From the NCBI GenBank assembly GCA_964487525.1, contig CAZAQC010000013.1, positions 1-15,647 of the forward strand: a stretch of DNA of 15,647 bases. Direction: 5' to 3'. The notes under the pieces are model-generated. The model saw only the letters and a list, made by a program, of their open reading frames with translations. It was not told the origin of the DNA and did no database searches. Numbering within the stretch: position 1 is the stretch's first letter; each line of letters begins with the position of its first letter. Made by a program: the position numbers and the translations under genes. The DNA is from UBA2177 sp964487525 (lineage in GTDB: Bacteria > Patescibacteriota > Dojkabacteria > SC72). Shown one piece after another: positions 8,180 through 15,647 of this stretch.

Positions 8180-10681
8180 ATGCCTAAACAAAAAGAACAG
8201 TATGAAGATGCTTTAGGTTCTATTTTTGATTTCATATATTCAGAATCTCAAAAATCACCTAAAAAAGTAAAACCAATGAAAGTCACTGGTATAGATGGTA
8301 CTTCTGAACTTTCTGATGCTCTTGTTGGGATATTAGAAAATCCATTACTCTTTGTGAATGATACTACAATGGGCTCTCTCAATGAAGCAATGGACATTAC
8401 ATTAGCCGAGTTTAATTTGTCTGATCGTCCAGGGAAAAAGATAGGGTTTAATATACAAGATATTGGGAAAATAGTAACAGATCCAAGAGGATTTGTTGAT
8501 GATGCTTTTAAAGGTATGGAAGGATTGAGAAAAATGCAAAAAGCTGCTCACGGAGGGGAAATTATGAAATCTGTTCTTGGAGGAATGTGGGCTAGAAAAA
8601 ATGGAATGGATTGGGATTCTCAGAAAGCATTAATGGTGGCTGGAAGGCCACAGGCTTTTCAGCAAGATATGATGGCAAAAAACAGTGAATTATTAAGAGA
8701 GCACTTTGTTTCTGGAACAAAAAAAATGACCTTAACTGATTTTGAGAATCGATACGGTGTTGGTACAGATAAAGCTAAAGATCTATATAAAGAGTATAAA
8801 GGTTGGGAGACTGCTTATTCCTCTGGAAAATTTGAAGATAAAACTGGGGTTGTAGAAAATAAAAAAGTCTATTCTGTACTACAGGGACACGAGTTTGATT
8901 TGAAAGCAAGAGCTGCAACGTCTCCTGGAGATAAAGAAAAATTTGAATCAGCAAGAACCTTTGTTGATAATATTGGTGTAATATCAGAGATTAGAGAATA
9001 TCAAAAACAAGCAAAAGATAGTATAGATATATATACAAACGAAATTACGAGGTTGAAGAGGATACCTGGAAGTCAGCGGTTAATAGCACAAAATAGGGAT
9101 AAGATAAGACAGTTAAAATCTAACTCTAGAATAGCTGGAGCTTACTATTTAGCAGGACAATTAGGAACTTTGGATGGAAATTGGAATTCTGCGAAACAAC
9201 TTTTTAATGGAGATTTACTTCCCAATATTATAAATGGAAAATTCTTCGAAGATAAATATAATCAAATTTCTTGGTTACAGCCAAGTCAAGTGGTCAAATT
9301 AGCAACAGGTTCTGGATCAGAAGTCAAAGTTCATATGGGGAAATTCAATCCTAAAGGTAGTAAATTATCAAACAATTACAACGAAGCTATGAATTCCCTT
9401 TATTATCTATCTCCGGGAACATGGGCTAAAACATTAGCTACAGGAGAAGGCTTTGCATATATAGCTAAAATAGCAGAGAAAAATTTTAGAAAGGATATGG
9501 AAGCTTTGTTAACAAGTAGTGTACCGGGGTTTAATATGAATACTTTTCTCAAGGATGTTATGAATGGGAATGGATCTACGGCTATAGCAGGTCTAGGTAC
9601 AATATCTTCAGCGAATCTTAAGAAAATTGAAAGATTTGCAAAAAAATACAAAAGATTTGGAGATTTAGGACATAGATTTGGCGCTTTATCAAGGGTGAGG
9701 GATACGGTGAATGATTATTTAGAAGCTAAATTATTCAAGCAAACAAGATTTCTCATAGGAAGGGCATTATTAAAAGTTGGTTTTGTTAGAAAGTTTTCGT
9801 CGGAGATAGTAAAATCTTGGATGAAAAATGGAGGGATGTATGCTCTTTTAAATGGTGTTACGACAGCAGCATTACAAGCAATAGGGTTTACGGTAGCTGG
9901 GCCAGTTGGTAATTTTGTTGTTACAGTAATTTCAGGTTTTGTCACAGATGTCTTATTAAAGGCAGCCAAACCAATGCTTAAGTTTGGTTTAGAATTTATA
10001 CTCATTCTTTTAGTAGGAATATTAGGAGTATTTTTCATATCTGGCTCTTGGCTCCTATCAATGTTAGGACAATACTCCCATGTCTCTCCTCAGCAAGTAG
10101 TTAAATGTGGTGCCTTTGCAGGGACAAGCCCCATCATAGATGACCCTGATGATCCTGGTGGTTTAACACCACCAGTTCCAATAGAACCTTTTGTTGCAGG
10201 AGCATTACCATCAGGAGAAGAGTGCCTGTTAGGTGAAGCCTCATACAACTGTACCCAAGCAGCATATGGTAGCTATTCACACAAAAATTCTCCAGCTATA
10301 GATGTAGGAGGAGTTAACTATTTCCATGCTCCGGCATTTTGTGGTAATGGAGGTACATGTAAAGTTACATATGTAGGGTCTGTTCATTGTGATAATGGGT
10401 ATGCTGGTGGTATGGTTATATATACAGCAGAATACAAAGGGCAAACATACGAATTTAAATTAATACATGTAGACACTAGTATAGGTAATGGACAAGATCT
10501 TACATCCGGTCAAAGGGTAGCAAGAGTTATGTCCCATGCTGAAACCACAAGTGCATGCTCTTCTGGAAAACATTTACACTTGTCAACAAAATTAAATGGA
10601 GTAACCGTAAATCCATATGATGTAATGACAAAACCTGTTTCGGAGGGAGGATTTGGTTGTGGTGTAAGTTCATGTCCTTAA
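8180..10681 (+). CDS. Membrane-tethered M23 (LytM-fold) protein with large helical N-terminal part
   Basis: An 833-residue protein. Residues 1 to about 550 are soluble, charged and mostly helical, with no signal peptide. Two weakly hydrophobic stretches (about 553-574 and 576-593) precede a strong membrane helix (about 602-629). After a short SPQQ-containing segment and a Pro/Gly/Asp linker (about 650-675), residues about 680-825 form an M23 metallopeptidase-like domain. It shows GKHLHLST (HxH at 798-800), His763 in LIHVD, Q-x-L-x-x-G-Q-R-V and a late VNPYDVM. The Asp of the usual HxxxD is Asp708, but residue 704 is Ser and the nearest His is 701, so the first zinc site is shifted or lost. 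Cysteines may form disulphides. In type IV systems such a domain opens or binds peptidoglycan; here it is fused to a cytoplasmic scaffold, and gene order places it with the VirB6-like protein. Confidence 0.85.
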   Translation: MPKQKEQYEDALGSIFDFIYSESQKSPKKVKPMKVTGIDGTSELSDALVGILENPLLFVNDTTMGSLNEAMDITLAEFNLSDRPGKKIGFNIQDIGKIVTDPRGFVDDAFKGMEGLRKMQKAAHGGEIMKSVLGGMWARKNGMDWDSQKALMVAGRPQAFQQDMMAKNSELLREHFVSGTKKMTLTDFENRYGVGTDKAKDLYKEYKGWETAYSSGKFEDKTGVVENKKVYSVLQGHEFDLKARAATSPGDKEKFESARTFVDNIGVISEIREYQKQAKDSIDIYTNEITRLKRIPGSQRLIAQNRDKIRQLKSNSRIAGAYYLAGQLGTLDGNWNSAKQLFNGDLLPNIINGKFFEDKYNQISWLQPSQVVKLATGSGSEVKVHMGKFNPKGSKLSNNYNEAMNSLYYLSPGTWAKTLATGEGFAYIAKIAEKNFRKDMEALLTSSVPGFNMNTFLKDVMNGNGSTAIAGLGTISSANLKKIERFAKKYKRFGDLGHRFGALSRVRDTVNDYLEAKLFKQTRFLIGRALLKVGFVRKFSSEIVKSWMKNGGMYALLNGVTTAALQAIGFTVAGPVGNFVVTVISGFVTDVLLKAAKPMLKFGLEFILILLVGILGVFFISGSWLLSMLGQYSHVSPQQVVKCGAFAGTSPIIDDPDDPGGLTPPVPIEPFVAGALPSGEECLLGEASYNCTQAAYGSYSHKNSPAIDVGGVNYFHAPAFCGNGGTCKVTYVGSVHCDNGYAGGMVIYTAEYKGQTYEFKLIHVDTSIGNGQDLTSGQRVARVMSHAETTSACSSGKHLHLSTKLNGVTVNPYDVMTKPVSEGGFGCGVSSCP
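10155..10175 (+). other. Perfect intragenic hairpin at a domain junction
   Basis: CTGGTGGT (10155-10162), a 5-nt loop and ACCACCAG (10168-10175) form a perfect 8-bp stem. It lies inside the codons for the Gly-Gly-Leu-Thr-Pro-Pro linker between the membrane part and the M23 domain. There is no T-run after it, so it is not a terminator. Confidence 0.5.
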
Positions 10682-10688
10682 TACAAAT

Positions 10689-11666
10689 ATGAAAAACAAA
10701 AATAAAATAATAATTTTAATAATTGCAGTAGCCATAATAGGTTCTGCTCTTTTCTTTCTTTTTTTTAACAAAGAGAAGACAAAATACCCTGAACAACCGA
10801 TAGAACAAAAATCTCTAACAACTACTGACCAAGATATTAATTTAGACAAGACAGATATTGATAACGATGAAGATTATCCACTATGGCAAATATCTAACTC
10901 TGTAAAATTAAGCTCTGTAGAAAAAATGATAGCTGGATTAAGTAGTGAATTTAAGTTAATTGACTCGCTGGAAGGAGAATTTTACCGATGGAGCAATGAG
11001 AATGATGAAATAATATATGATTTAGAAAAGAATTACCTCATATTCTCCTATGCAGAAGGGATTCCTTTAGATGAAGTAGAAATAACGAATAATTCGTTTA
11101 GTAATTTTGTAAAAAAATATTTTGATCAAAAATGGCAGTACACAGTATTTAAAAATGAGAAAGAAGTTAATGGAGAGACAATATATTATGCAAAAAGAGT
11201 CTTAGAGAATGAATCCGAAGTAGAGGTTAGAGAGCACAATCAACAAACAGATTATTTAGCTTTAAAAGATGGAGAAATTATATATGGAAAAATCCTTTTA
11301 ACAAATTTCATTGAATCAGAAATATCAGTACCTTTGATCAGTAATGAAGATCTAAATAAGTATCTTAATACAGCTGATTATCCAAAAGAAATATATCCTC
11401 AATATGGAGGAATTAGGGAGTCTGTATTAAACGAAGTAGACTACTTAAGTGAGGAATTTGAAGAACTCGATAAAACATTGGATAACTGTAAAAGCACTTC
11501 TTCAGAAGTAATATACCTATACAAGTCATTTGATCAACAGCTGTTAACACCAGTATACAAACTAGAAGTACAATGTGAAGTTACATATAAGGAGCAGCAA
11601 TACTCTGTTCCAGCTATAGCATATGTCAATGCAGTTGATCCGGAATATCTGTATGTCCCAGAGTAA
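10689..11666 (+). CDS. Single-pass anchored protein of unknown function
   Basis: A 325-residue protein. MKNKNK is followed by a hydrophobic helix (about 7-26) and FFNKEK, the pattern of an N-terminal membrane anchor with the rest outside. An acidic, Asn/Asp-rich linker (about 35-65) leads to a mixed alpha/beta region. The C-terminus (about 285-325) has alternating beta strands with PVYKLEV, VPAIAYVNAV and DPEYL, which is reminiscent of PepSY/YycH-like exported domains, but I do not claim homology. Only two cysteines are present. It starts 7 nt after the previous stop, so it is tightly linked to the M23-domain gene and probably acts with it at the cell envelope. Confidence 0.7.
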   Translation: MKNKNKIIILIIAVAIIGSALFFLFFNKEKTKYPEQPIEQKSLTTTDQDINLDKTDIDNDEDYPLWQISNSVKLSSVEKMIAGLSSEFKLIDSLEGEFYRWSNENDEIIYDLEKNYLIFSYAEGIPLDEVEITNNSFSNFVKKYFDQKWQYTVFKNEKEVNGETIYYAKRVLENESEVEVREHNQQTDYLALKDGEIIYGKILLTNFIESEISVPLISNEDLNKYLNTADYPKEIYPQYGGIRESVLNEVDYLSEEFEELDKTLDNCKSTSSEVIYLYKSFDQQLLTPVYKLEVQCEVTYKEQQYSVPAIAYVNAVDPEYLYVPE

Positions 11667-11692
11667 AGAAAATAGATATTGGTAGTTAGAAA

Positions 11693-12892
11693 ATGATAGA
11701 ATACGGTATGGATATTTTAAAGAATCTCAAAAAAAGCATCTTAATCATAACAGTATCTCTGTTTTTTCCTTTTTCTGTATCCGCCTTTTCCTATTATTCA
11801 ATAGCCACTCAGAATTTTGATACATCACTTTCTGATACTACCAATGCAATATTTACTAATCCAACCAAAATATATATTACCCAAGTGACTACGGATTCCG
11901 ATGTATTACTCAGAGACTCATCTAAGTGGGTTAAGTCTTTGTACTACTACTGTATAACTAGATTACATTTTTCAGACTTACCATATACATATCTTTTAGA
12001 TGAAAATGGAATAATATATCAAGGAAACAAAAACGGAATAGGTGCTAATCCTGAATTGAAAGACGTTGATAATGCAGTAATAATTGGGTATCTGTCAAAT
12101 AACACAGATTTAACAAACAGAGGTAGTGAATCATTAAATCAGATAATTGAGGAGATATCCTACAATTGGGGAATACAGGAGCTTTCAACAGTGAAGCTAT
12201 ACATTAATCAAGAGGAAGGAAAACTCTCTACAATTTCCACGGAATTGAGTACAGGGGAGTTCTCAAGTTCTGTGCAGGAGGCATTAGCAGAATGGAAAGG
12301 ATATGGAGAAGAACATTTAGAATACAAAGCAAAGATAGAGGAGGTTATTTTTGGAGAGGAATTGGAAATAGGGGAAAGGTTGAAAGTTAATGTGAAATTC
12401 AAGAACATGAACGATTTCGTATGGTTTACTGATAGGGATCCAATATATATTTCAACTAAGGGTGGAGAGGAAAGTGATTTCGCTATAAATCAAGATTGGG
12501 AAAGTTTCAGTAAGCCTGTAAGCATATCAGAGAAAAATATTTTACCAGGAGAATCGGTAGAACTAGAGTTTGAATTAGAAGCAAGGGTTCTGCTAGGGGA
12601 AGCAACAGAATCATTTGAAATTTTGAAATTTGAGCGGAAACCATTTGCAGAATCATCCTTTGATGTAAAATTTGCAATAACCAGAGGAGACAAACAATTA
12701 GTAGAAGTAGCTTCTCCAAAATATGATTTTGTAAATATCAGAGAGTGTAGATGGTATTCATGTAAAGTTCTAGATAGTGCAGATGATGGTACAGTCTTTA
12801 TCCTAGAAGGAGAAGAAGAGGGATGGTCAAGAATAAGATTTGGAGTCAATCTATATGGATGGGTTAATTCGGGATATCTGAAAAAGATATAG
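11693..12892 (+). CDS. Secreted PGRP-like (pseudo-amidase) + NBR1-type Ig + SH3b protein
   Basis: 399 residues from the first ATG. The ATG at 11708 gives a cleaner signal peptide (MDILKNLKKS, hydrophobic core, VSA cleavage) and may be the true start. Residues about 55-165 follow the order of PGRP/amidase-2 domains: a KIYIT strand, a helix ending RLHF, PYTYLLDENGIIYQG, an IGAN loop, a VIIGYLSNN strand and a final helix. The zinc ligands are absent: the HHT position reads T63-Q64-V65, GAH reads G-A-N119, and no later His or Cys occurs in the loop that normally holds GHxD...C. Residues about 215-335 look like an NBR1-type Ig domain (kNmndfvW, LPGESVELEFEL, Gx). Residues about 338-399 form an SH3b domain (VNIRE...C, GEEEGWSRIRF, YGWVNSGYL). 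Likely binds wall material rather than cutting it; this is inference. Confidence 0.8.
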   Translation: MIEYGMDILKNLKKSILIITVSLFFPFSVSAFSYYSIATQNFDTSLSDTTNAIFTNPTKIYITQVTTDSDVLLRDSSKWVKSLYYYCITRLHFSDLPYTYLLDENGIIYQGNKNGIGANPELKDVDNAVIIGYLSNNTDLTNRGSESLNQIIEEISYNWGIQELSTVKLYINQEEGKLSTISTELSTGEFSSSVQEALAEWKGYGEEHLEYKAKIEEVIFGEELEIGERLKVNVKFKNMNDFVWFTDRDPIYISTKGGEESDFAINQDWESFSKPVSISEKNILPGESVELEFELEARVLLGEATESFEILKFERKPFAESSFDVKFAITRGDKQLVEVASPKYDFVNIRECRWYSCKVLDSADDGTVFILEGEEEGWSRIRFGVNLYGWVNSGYLKKI

Positions 12893-12922
12893 TATTTCTT
12901 AATATTACTTTTTAATACTCTT

Positions 12923-14944
12923 GTGGTGGATTCTAATATTATTTTGGATAAACTAAATCCAGAACAGAAAAAAGCTGTCATGTGTACAGAAGGTCCTCTT
13001 CTAGTTTTCGCTGGAGCTGGATCTGGTAAAACAAGGGTAATAACAAATAGAATAGCTTACCTAATTATTAAGAAAGGTGTTAATCCAAATAATATTCTTG
13101 CTGTCACCTTTACAAAAAAAGCTGCTGGAGAGATGCAAGAAAGAATAATTTCCTTACTAAAAGAGTTAAAATCAGAATCAAAAGGTATTCCAACCATCGG
13201 AACTTTTCATTCAATTGGAGCAATGATTCTAAGGCAAAATGCAAAAGAATTAGGACTCTCAAACCATTTCTCCATATATGATTCAGATGATACAGATAAT
13301 ATGATTAAAGAATTACTTTTAGAAAGAGATATAGATATTAAACAAATAAAACCTGCCTCAATATCCCATTTCATAAGCTCAGCTAAGAACGAGATGATAT
13401 CACCAGAGAAATTCAGATCTCACTATGGAGGATACATCGAAGATATAGCTGCAGAAATATATCCTGTATATCAGAAACAGCTATTAGCACAAAATTCAGT
13501 AGATTTTGGAGATCTTCTTTACTTAACAGTTAAGATTCTTTCAGAGAATGAAGATGTAAGGAAAAAGTATCAAGATATGTATAAATATATATTGATTGAC
13601 GAGTATCAAGATACTAATTTTGCACAGTATAAATTTGCAAAATTACTTTCAGAAAAACACCAAAACATATGTGTAGTTGGAGATGATGATCAAGGCATAT
13701 ATGCATGGAGAGGAGCAAATATCAAAAACATTCAGTCCTTTGAGGATGATTTCAAGCATGTAACAGTAATAAAGCTAGAACAAAATTACAGATCAACAAA
13801 GAATGTAATAAAAGCAGCCGTATGTGTCATTGAACAGAATAATTCAAGAGTAGAAAAAGTTCTTTGGACAGATAATAACGATGGAGATAGTATCACTATG
13901 TACCAAGCAGGTGATCAAGAAAACGAAGCAGAGTATGTAGTTGAGCAAATTAGGCATCTACAACAATTAGGGACTTCCTGTAAAGATATGGCAATACTGT
14001 ACAGAACTAACTATCAATCAAGAGCTATAGAGGAAGCATTACTTAAATCAGGATTGCCATACAAATTAGTTGGAGGTTTTAGATTCTATGAAAGAAAAGA
14101 AATAAAGGACATAATAAGCTACCTTAGATTTTGTTTCAACATTAAAGATGAATTAAGTATGGATAGGATTATAAATACTCCTTCGAGAAAGATTGGACCA
14201 AGATCTGTTGCTCAGTTACATGATCTTTCAAAACAAGTTGGGTGTACATTAGGTGAGCTTTTGTTAGGGGCATATGCTTGCATAAATGGAGAATACAGGA
14301 AAGATATAGAGATAAATAATACAGTATTAAATAATATTGATTCTAAAAAAGAGGAGTGGAGTAAGTATCTAAACCTTGTTAATCTGTTTGGGTATATATA
14401 TTTCTATTCTAAAGATAGAGATATTCTTGAAATAATAGATTTAATTCTAGAAAAAACCAAATACATACAATGGTTTGATGATAAAACAGAACAGTCTGAG
14501 ATGAAGAAAGAAAATATCACGGAATTAAAAAATGTTGCCTCTACATATGCTCAGAAATATGAAAAGAAGAGTTTAGAAATGTTTTTGAATGAAATTAATT
14601 TGATAGAGCAAGAGCAGGATAAGAACCAGGATGGTAGTGGTAATTATGTTAATCTTATGACACTACACTCTTCCAAGGGTTTAGAGTTTGAATATGTATT
14701 CATCGTTGGCATGGAAGAGGGTTTACTTCCACATTCAAGATCATTCATGGAAGAAGAGGATATGGAGGAGGAGAGAAGGTTATGTTATGTAGGTATAACT
14801 AGAGCTAAGCAAAAGCTATTTCTAACATTTGCAGAAAGAAGACAAACTAGAGAAGGGTATACGTCTCAAATTCCTTCTAGATTCTTAGGTGAGATTCCCC
14901 AAGATATATGTGATTACTATAGTTGGAATAATTATGAAGTTTAA
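12923..14944 (+). CDS. uvrD: ATP-dependent 3'-5' DNA helicase, UvrD/PcrA/Rep family
   Basis: 673 residues from GTG at 12923 (a second GTG follows directly, so the start could be one codon later). All superfamily 1A motifs are present in order: Q motif LNPEQKKAV, Walker A GAGSGKT (31-37), Ia TFTKKAAGEM, GTFHS, Walker B DEYQDTN (226-232), III GDDDQGIYAWRG (253-264), IV LEQNYRST (285-292), FYERKEIKDI, V TLHSSKGLEF (580-589) and VI YVGITRAK (622-629). The protein ends soon after PSRFLGEIP, so it lacks the C-terminal extension with the RNA-polymerase-binding Tudor-like domain of typical PcrA/UvrD. It unwinds DNA in repair and replication restart. It lies 30 nt after the envelope operon and converges with the - strand gene, so it may be the last gene of the transcript or a separate unit; no promoter or Shine-Dalgarno sequence is evident. 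Confidence 0.95.
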   Translation: MVDSNIILDKLNPEQKKAVMCTEGPLLVFAGAGSGKTRVITNRIAYLIIKKGVNPNNILAVTFTKKAAGEMQERIISLLKELKSESKGIPTIGTFHSIGAMILRQNAKELGLSNHFSIYDSDDTDNMIKELLLERDIDIKQIKPASISHFISSAKNEMISPEKFRSHYGGYIEDIAAEIYPVYQKQLLAQNSVDFGDLLYLTVKILSENEDVRKKYQDMYKYILIDEYQDTNFAQYKFAKLLSEKHQNICVVGDDDQGIYAWRGANIKNIQSFEDDFKHVTVIKLEQNYRSTKNVIKAAVCVIEQNNSRVEKVLWTDNNDGDSITMYQAGDQENEAEYVVEQIRHLQQLGTSCKDMAILYRTNYQSRAIEEALLKSGLPYKLVGGFRFYERKEIKDIISYLRFCFNIKDELSMDRIINTPSRKIGPRSVAQLHDLSKQVGCTLGELLLGAYACINGEYRKDIEINNTVLNNIDSKKEEWSKYLNLVNLFGYIYFYSKDRDILEIIDLILEKTKYIQWFDDKTEQSEMKKENITELKNVASTYAQKYEKKSLEMFLNEINLIEQEQDKNQDGSGNYVNLMTLHSSKGLEFEYVFIVGMEEGLLPHSRSFMEEEDMEEERRLCYVGITRAKQKLFLTFAERRQTREGYTSQIPSRFLGEIPQDICDYYSWNNYEV

Positions 14945-14960
14945 ATAGAAGATTGGATTA

Positions 14961-15647
14961 CTATTGTAAACATCCACTTTCCCAATTTATACAATTTCTT
15001 AAATAACTTCTATGAACAGCTGGCCACATTCTAGCAGGATTCGCTCCTGCCCTAAGTTTTTCTAAAGTCCTTCTAATCTGTGCCTCTCCATCAAATATAT
15101 TGTCATTAGGATATAGTTTGTACCAAAGACACGGATCCCATTGGAATAGTCCCTTGTAGAATGATTTATTACTCTCTGCATTACATTCAGATTCTCCCTT
15201 CATTACGAATTTAAGCCATCCTTTCTCCTGCTCTGTAGCTGTAATTTCGTCAACATATGTATGCCAGTAAGAACAATTAGGCCCTCTCTGAGGTACGGAT
15301 GAGGGTAAATCCTCTGGACCTTTTATGACGATTATCTCGGGTCTGGATTCTCTCTGAACATTCTCTTCTACAATTTCCTCTGCTATTAAAGTATCTCCAC
15401 GGTATACTCTTTTAATCTTCTGAGCCATAAGGCCTAACACTCCTTCTTGTTCCGTTACTTCCTGTGACAGCTTTTTACATAGTATATTGCCTTTCATAAT
15501 GGTTTCAAATGGAATATCTAAAAGTATCTCATCAATAGTTGTTCTGTATGTCTCAACCAAAATATGAGAATTTGTAAAAAGTTCATGTATTGGAGATGTA
15601 GAAGTTATTTTGTTTCTATTACTTACAGAATATCCAATATCTATAAG
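14961..15647 (-). CDS. G5 + lysozyme/Rpf-like cell-wall hydrolase, 5' end missing
   Basis: On the - strand the frame is open from the stop (14963-14961) to the window edge. The first possible start in it is a TTG at 15560, inside an apparently coding frame, so the N-terminus lies beyond the right edge. 15515-15318 encodes a G5 domain: IPFET, a V-x-x-Q-E-G turn, Y-R-G, EEIVEENV and RPEIIVIKG. 15270-14990 encodes a lysozyme-like fold, with KGESECNAESN, FYKGLFQW, IFDGEAQI and MWP. The Glu at 15194-15192 sits where Rpf/goose-type lysozymes carry the catalytic acid. G5 followed by an Rpf-like domain is the layout of RpfB and YabE-type exported wall hydrolases. The gene converges on the helicase with 16 nt between stops. 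Upstream DUF348 repeats or a signal peptide would be expected outside the window. Confidence 0.85.
   Translation of the reverse strand, partial: LIDIGYSVSNRNKITSTSPIHELFTNSHILVETYRTTIDEILLDIPFETIMKGNILCKKLSQEVTEQEGVLGLMAQKIKRVYRGDTLIAEEIVEENVQRESRPEIIVIKGPEDLPSSVPQRGPNCSYWHTYVDEITATEQEKGWLKFVMKGESECNAESNKSFYKGLFQWDPCLWYKLYPNDNIFDGEAQIRRTLEKLRAGANPARMWPAVHRSYLRNCINWESGCLQ

Noticed and set aside
12490..12981. Open frame on the - strand spanning the end of the SH3b protein and the helicase start
   Set aside because: It crosses two well-supported + strand genes and encodes no recognisable domain.

Overview
The window looks like a chromosomal piece of a Patescibacteria/CPR-type bacterium (Microgenomates, Katanobacteria or Dojkabacteria would fit; the sequence alone does not decide). 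The signs are an AT-rich genome, standard stop codons (TGA, TAA and TAG all terminate), very short gaps between genes, almost no Shine-Dalgarno sequences, and a suite of fibronectin-domain surface proteins beside a VirB6-like polytopic protein and a membrane-tethered M23-fold protein. The lineage is an inference from gene content.

From the left edge to position 14944 every gene lies on the + strand with gaps of 54 nt or less, so most of the window reads as one long transcription unit. (1) 2-3103 is a 5'-truncated giant surface protein with an FN3/Ig-like module at its visible N-terminus and a duplicated ~80-residue module at its C-terminus. (2) 3115-3429 is a small membrane-anchored helical protein. 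(3) 3484-5352 is a membrane-anchored protein with two further FN3 + Ig-like pairs, an acidic hinge and a TPQTG/transmembrane/basic tail. (4) 5349-6812 is a Cys-rich secreted or anchored protein, overlapping gene 3 by ATGA. (5) 6838-8163 is a VirB6/TrbL-like channel protein. (6) 8180-10681 is a large protein with a long helical N-terminal part, a membrane helix and an external M23 (LytM-fold) domain. (7) 10689-11666 is an anchored protein of unknown function. (8) 11693-12892 is a secreted protein with a PGRP/amidase-2-like domain lacking all zinc ligands, an NBR1-type Ig-like domain and an SH3b domain. (9) 12923-14944 is a UvrD/PcrA-family helicase. On the - strand, 14961-15647 is the C-terminal part of a G5 + lysozyme/Rpf-like wall hydrolase, cut by the right edge and convergent with the helicase.

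Together genes 1-8 suggest a cell-envelope machine: a VirB6-like membrane core, peptidoglycan-acting or peptidoglycan-binding parts, and large surface adhesin-like proteins. This resembles a type IV secretion or DNA-uptake/attachment apparatus. No VirB4 or VirD4 ATPase, relaxase or pilin is visible here, so the system is either incomplete in this window or a reduced/derived version. No rRNA, tRNA, CRISPR, insertion sequence or convincing terminator was found. There is no gene-free stretch longer than 54 nt.
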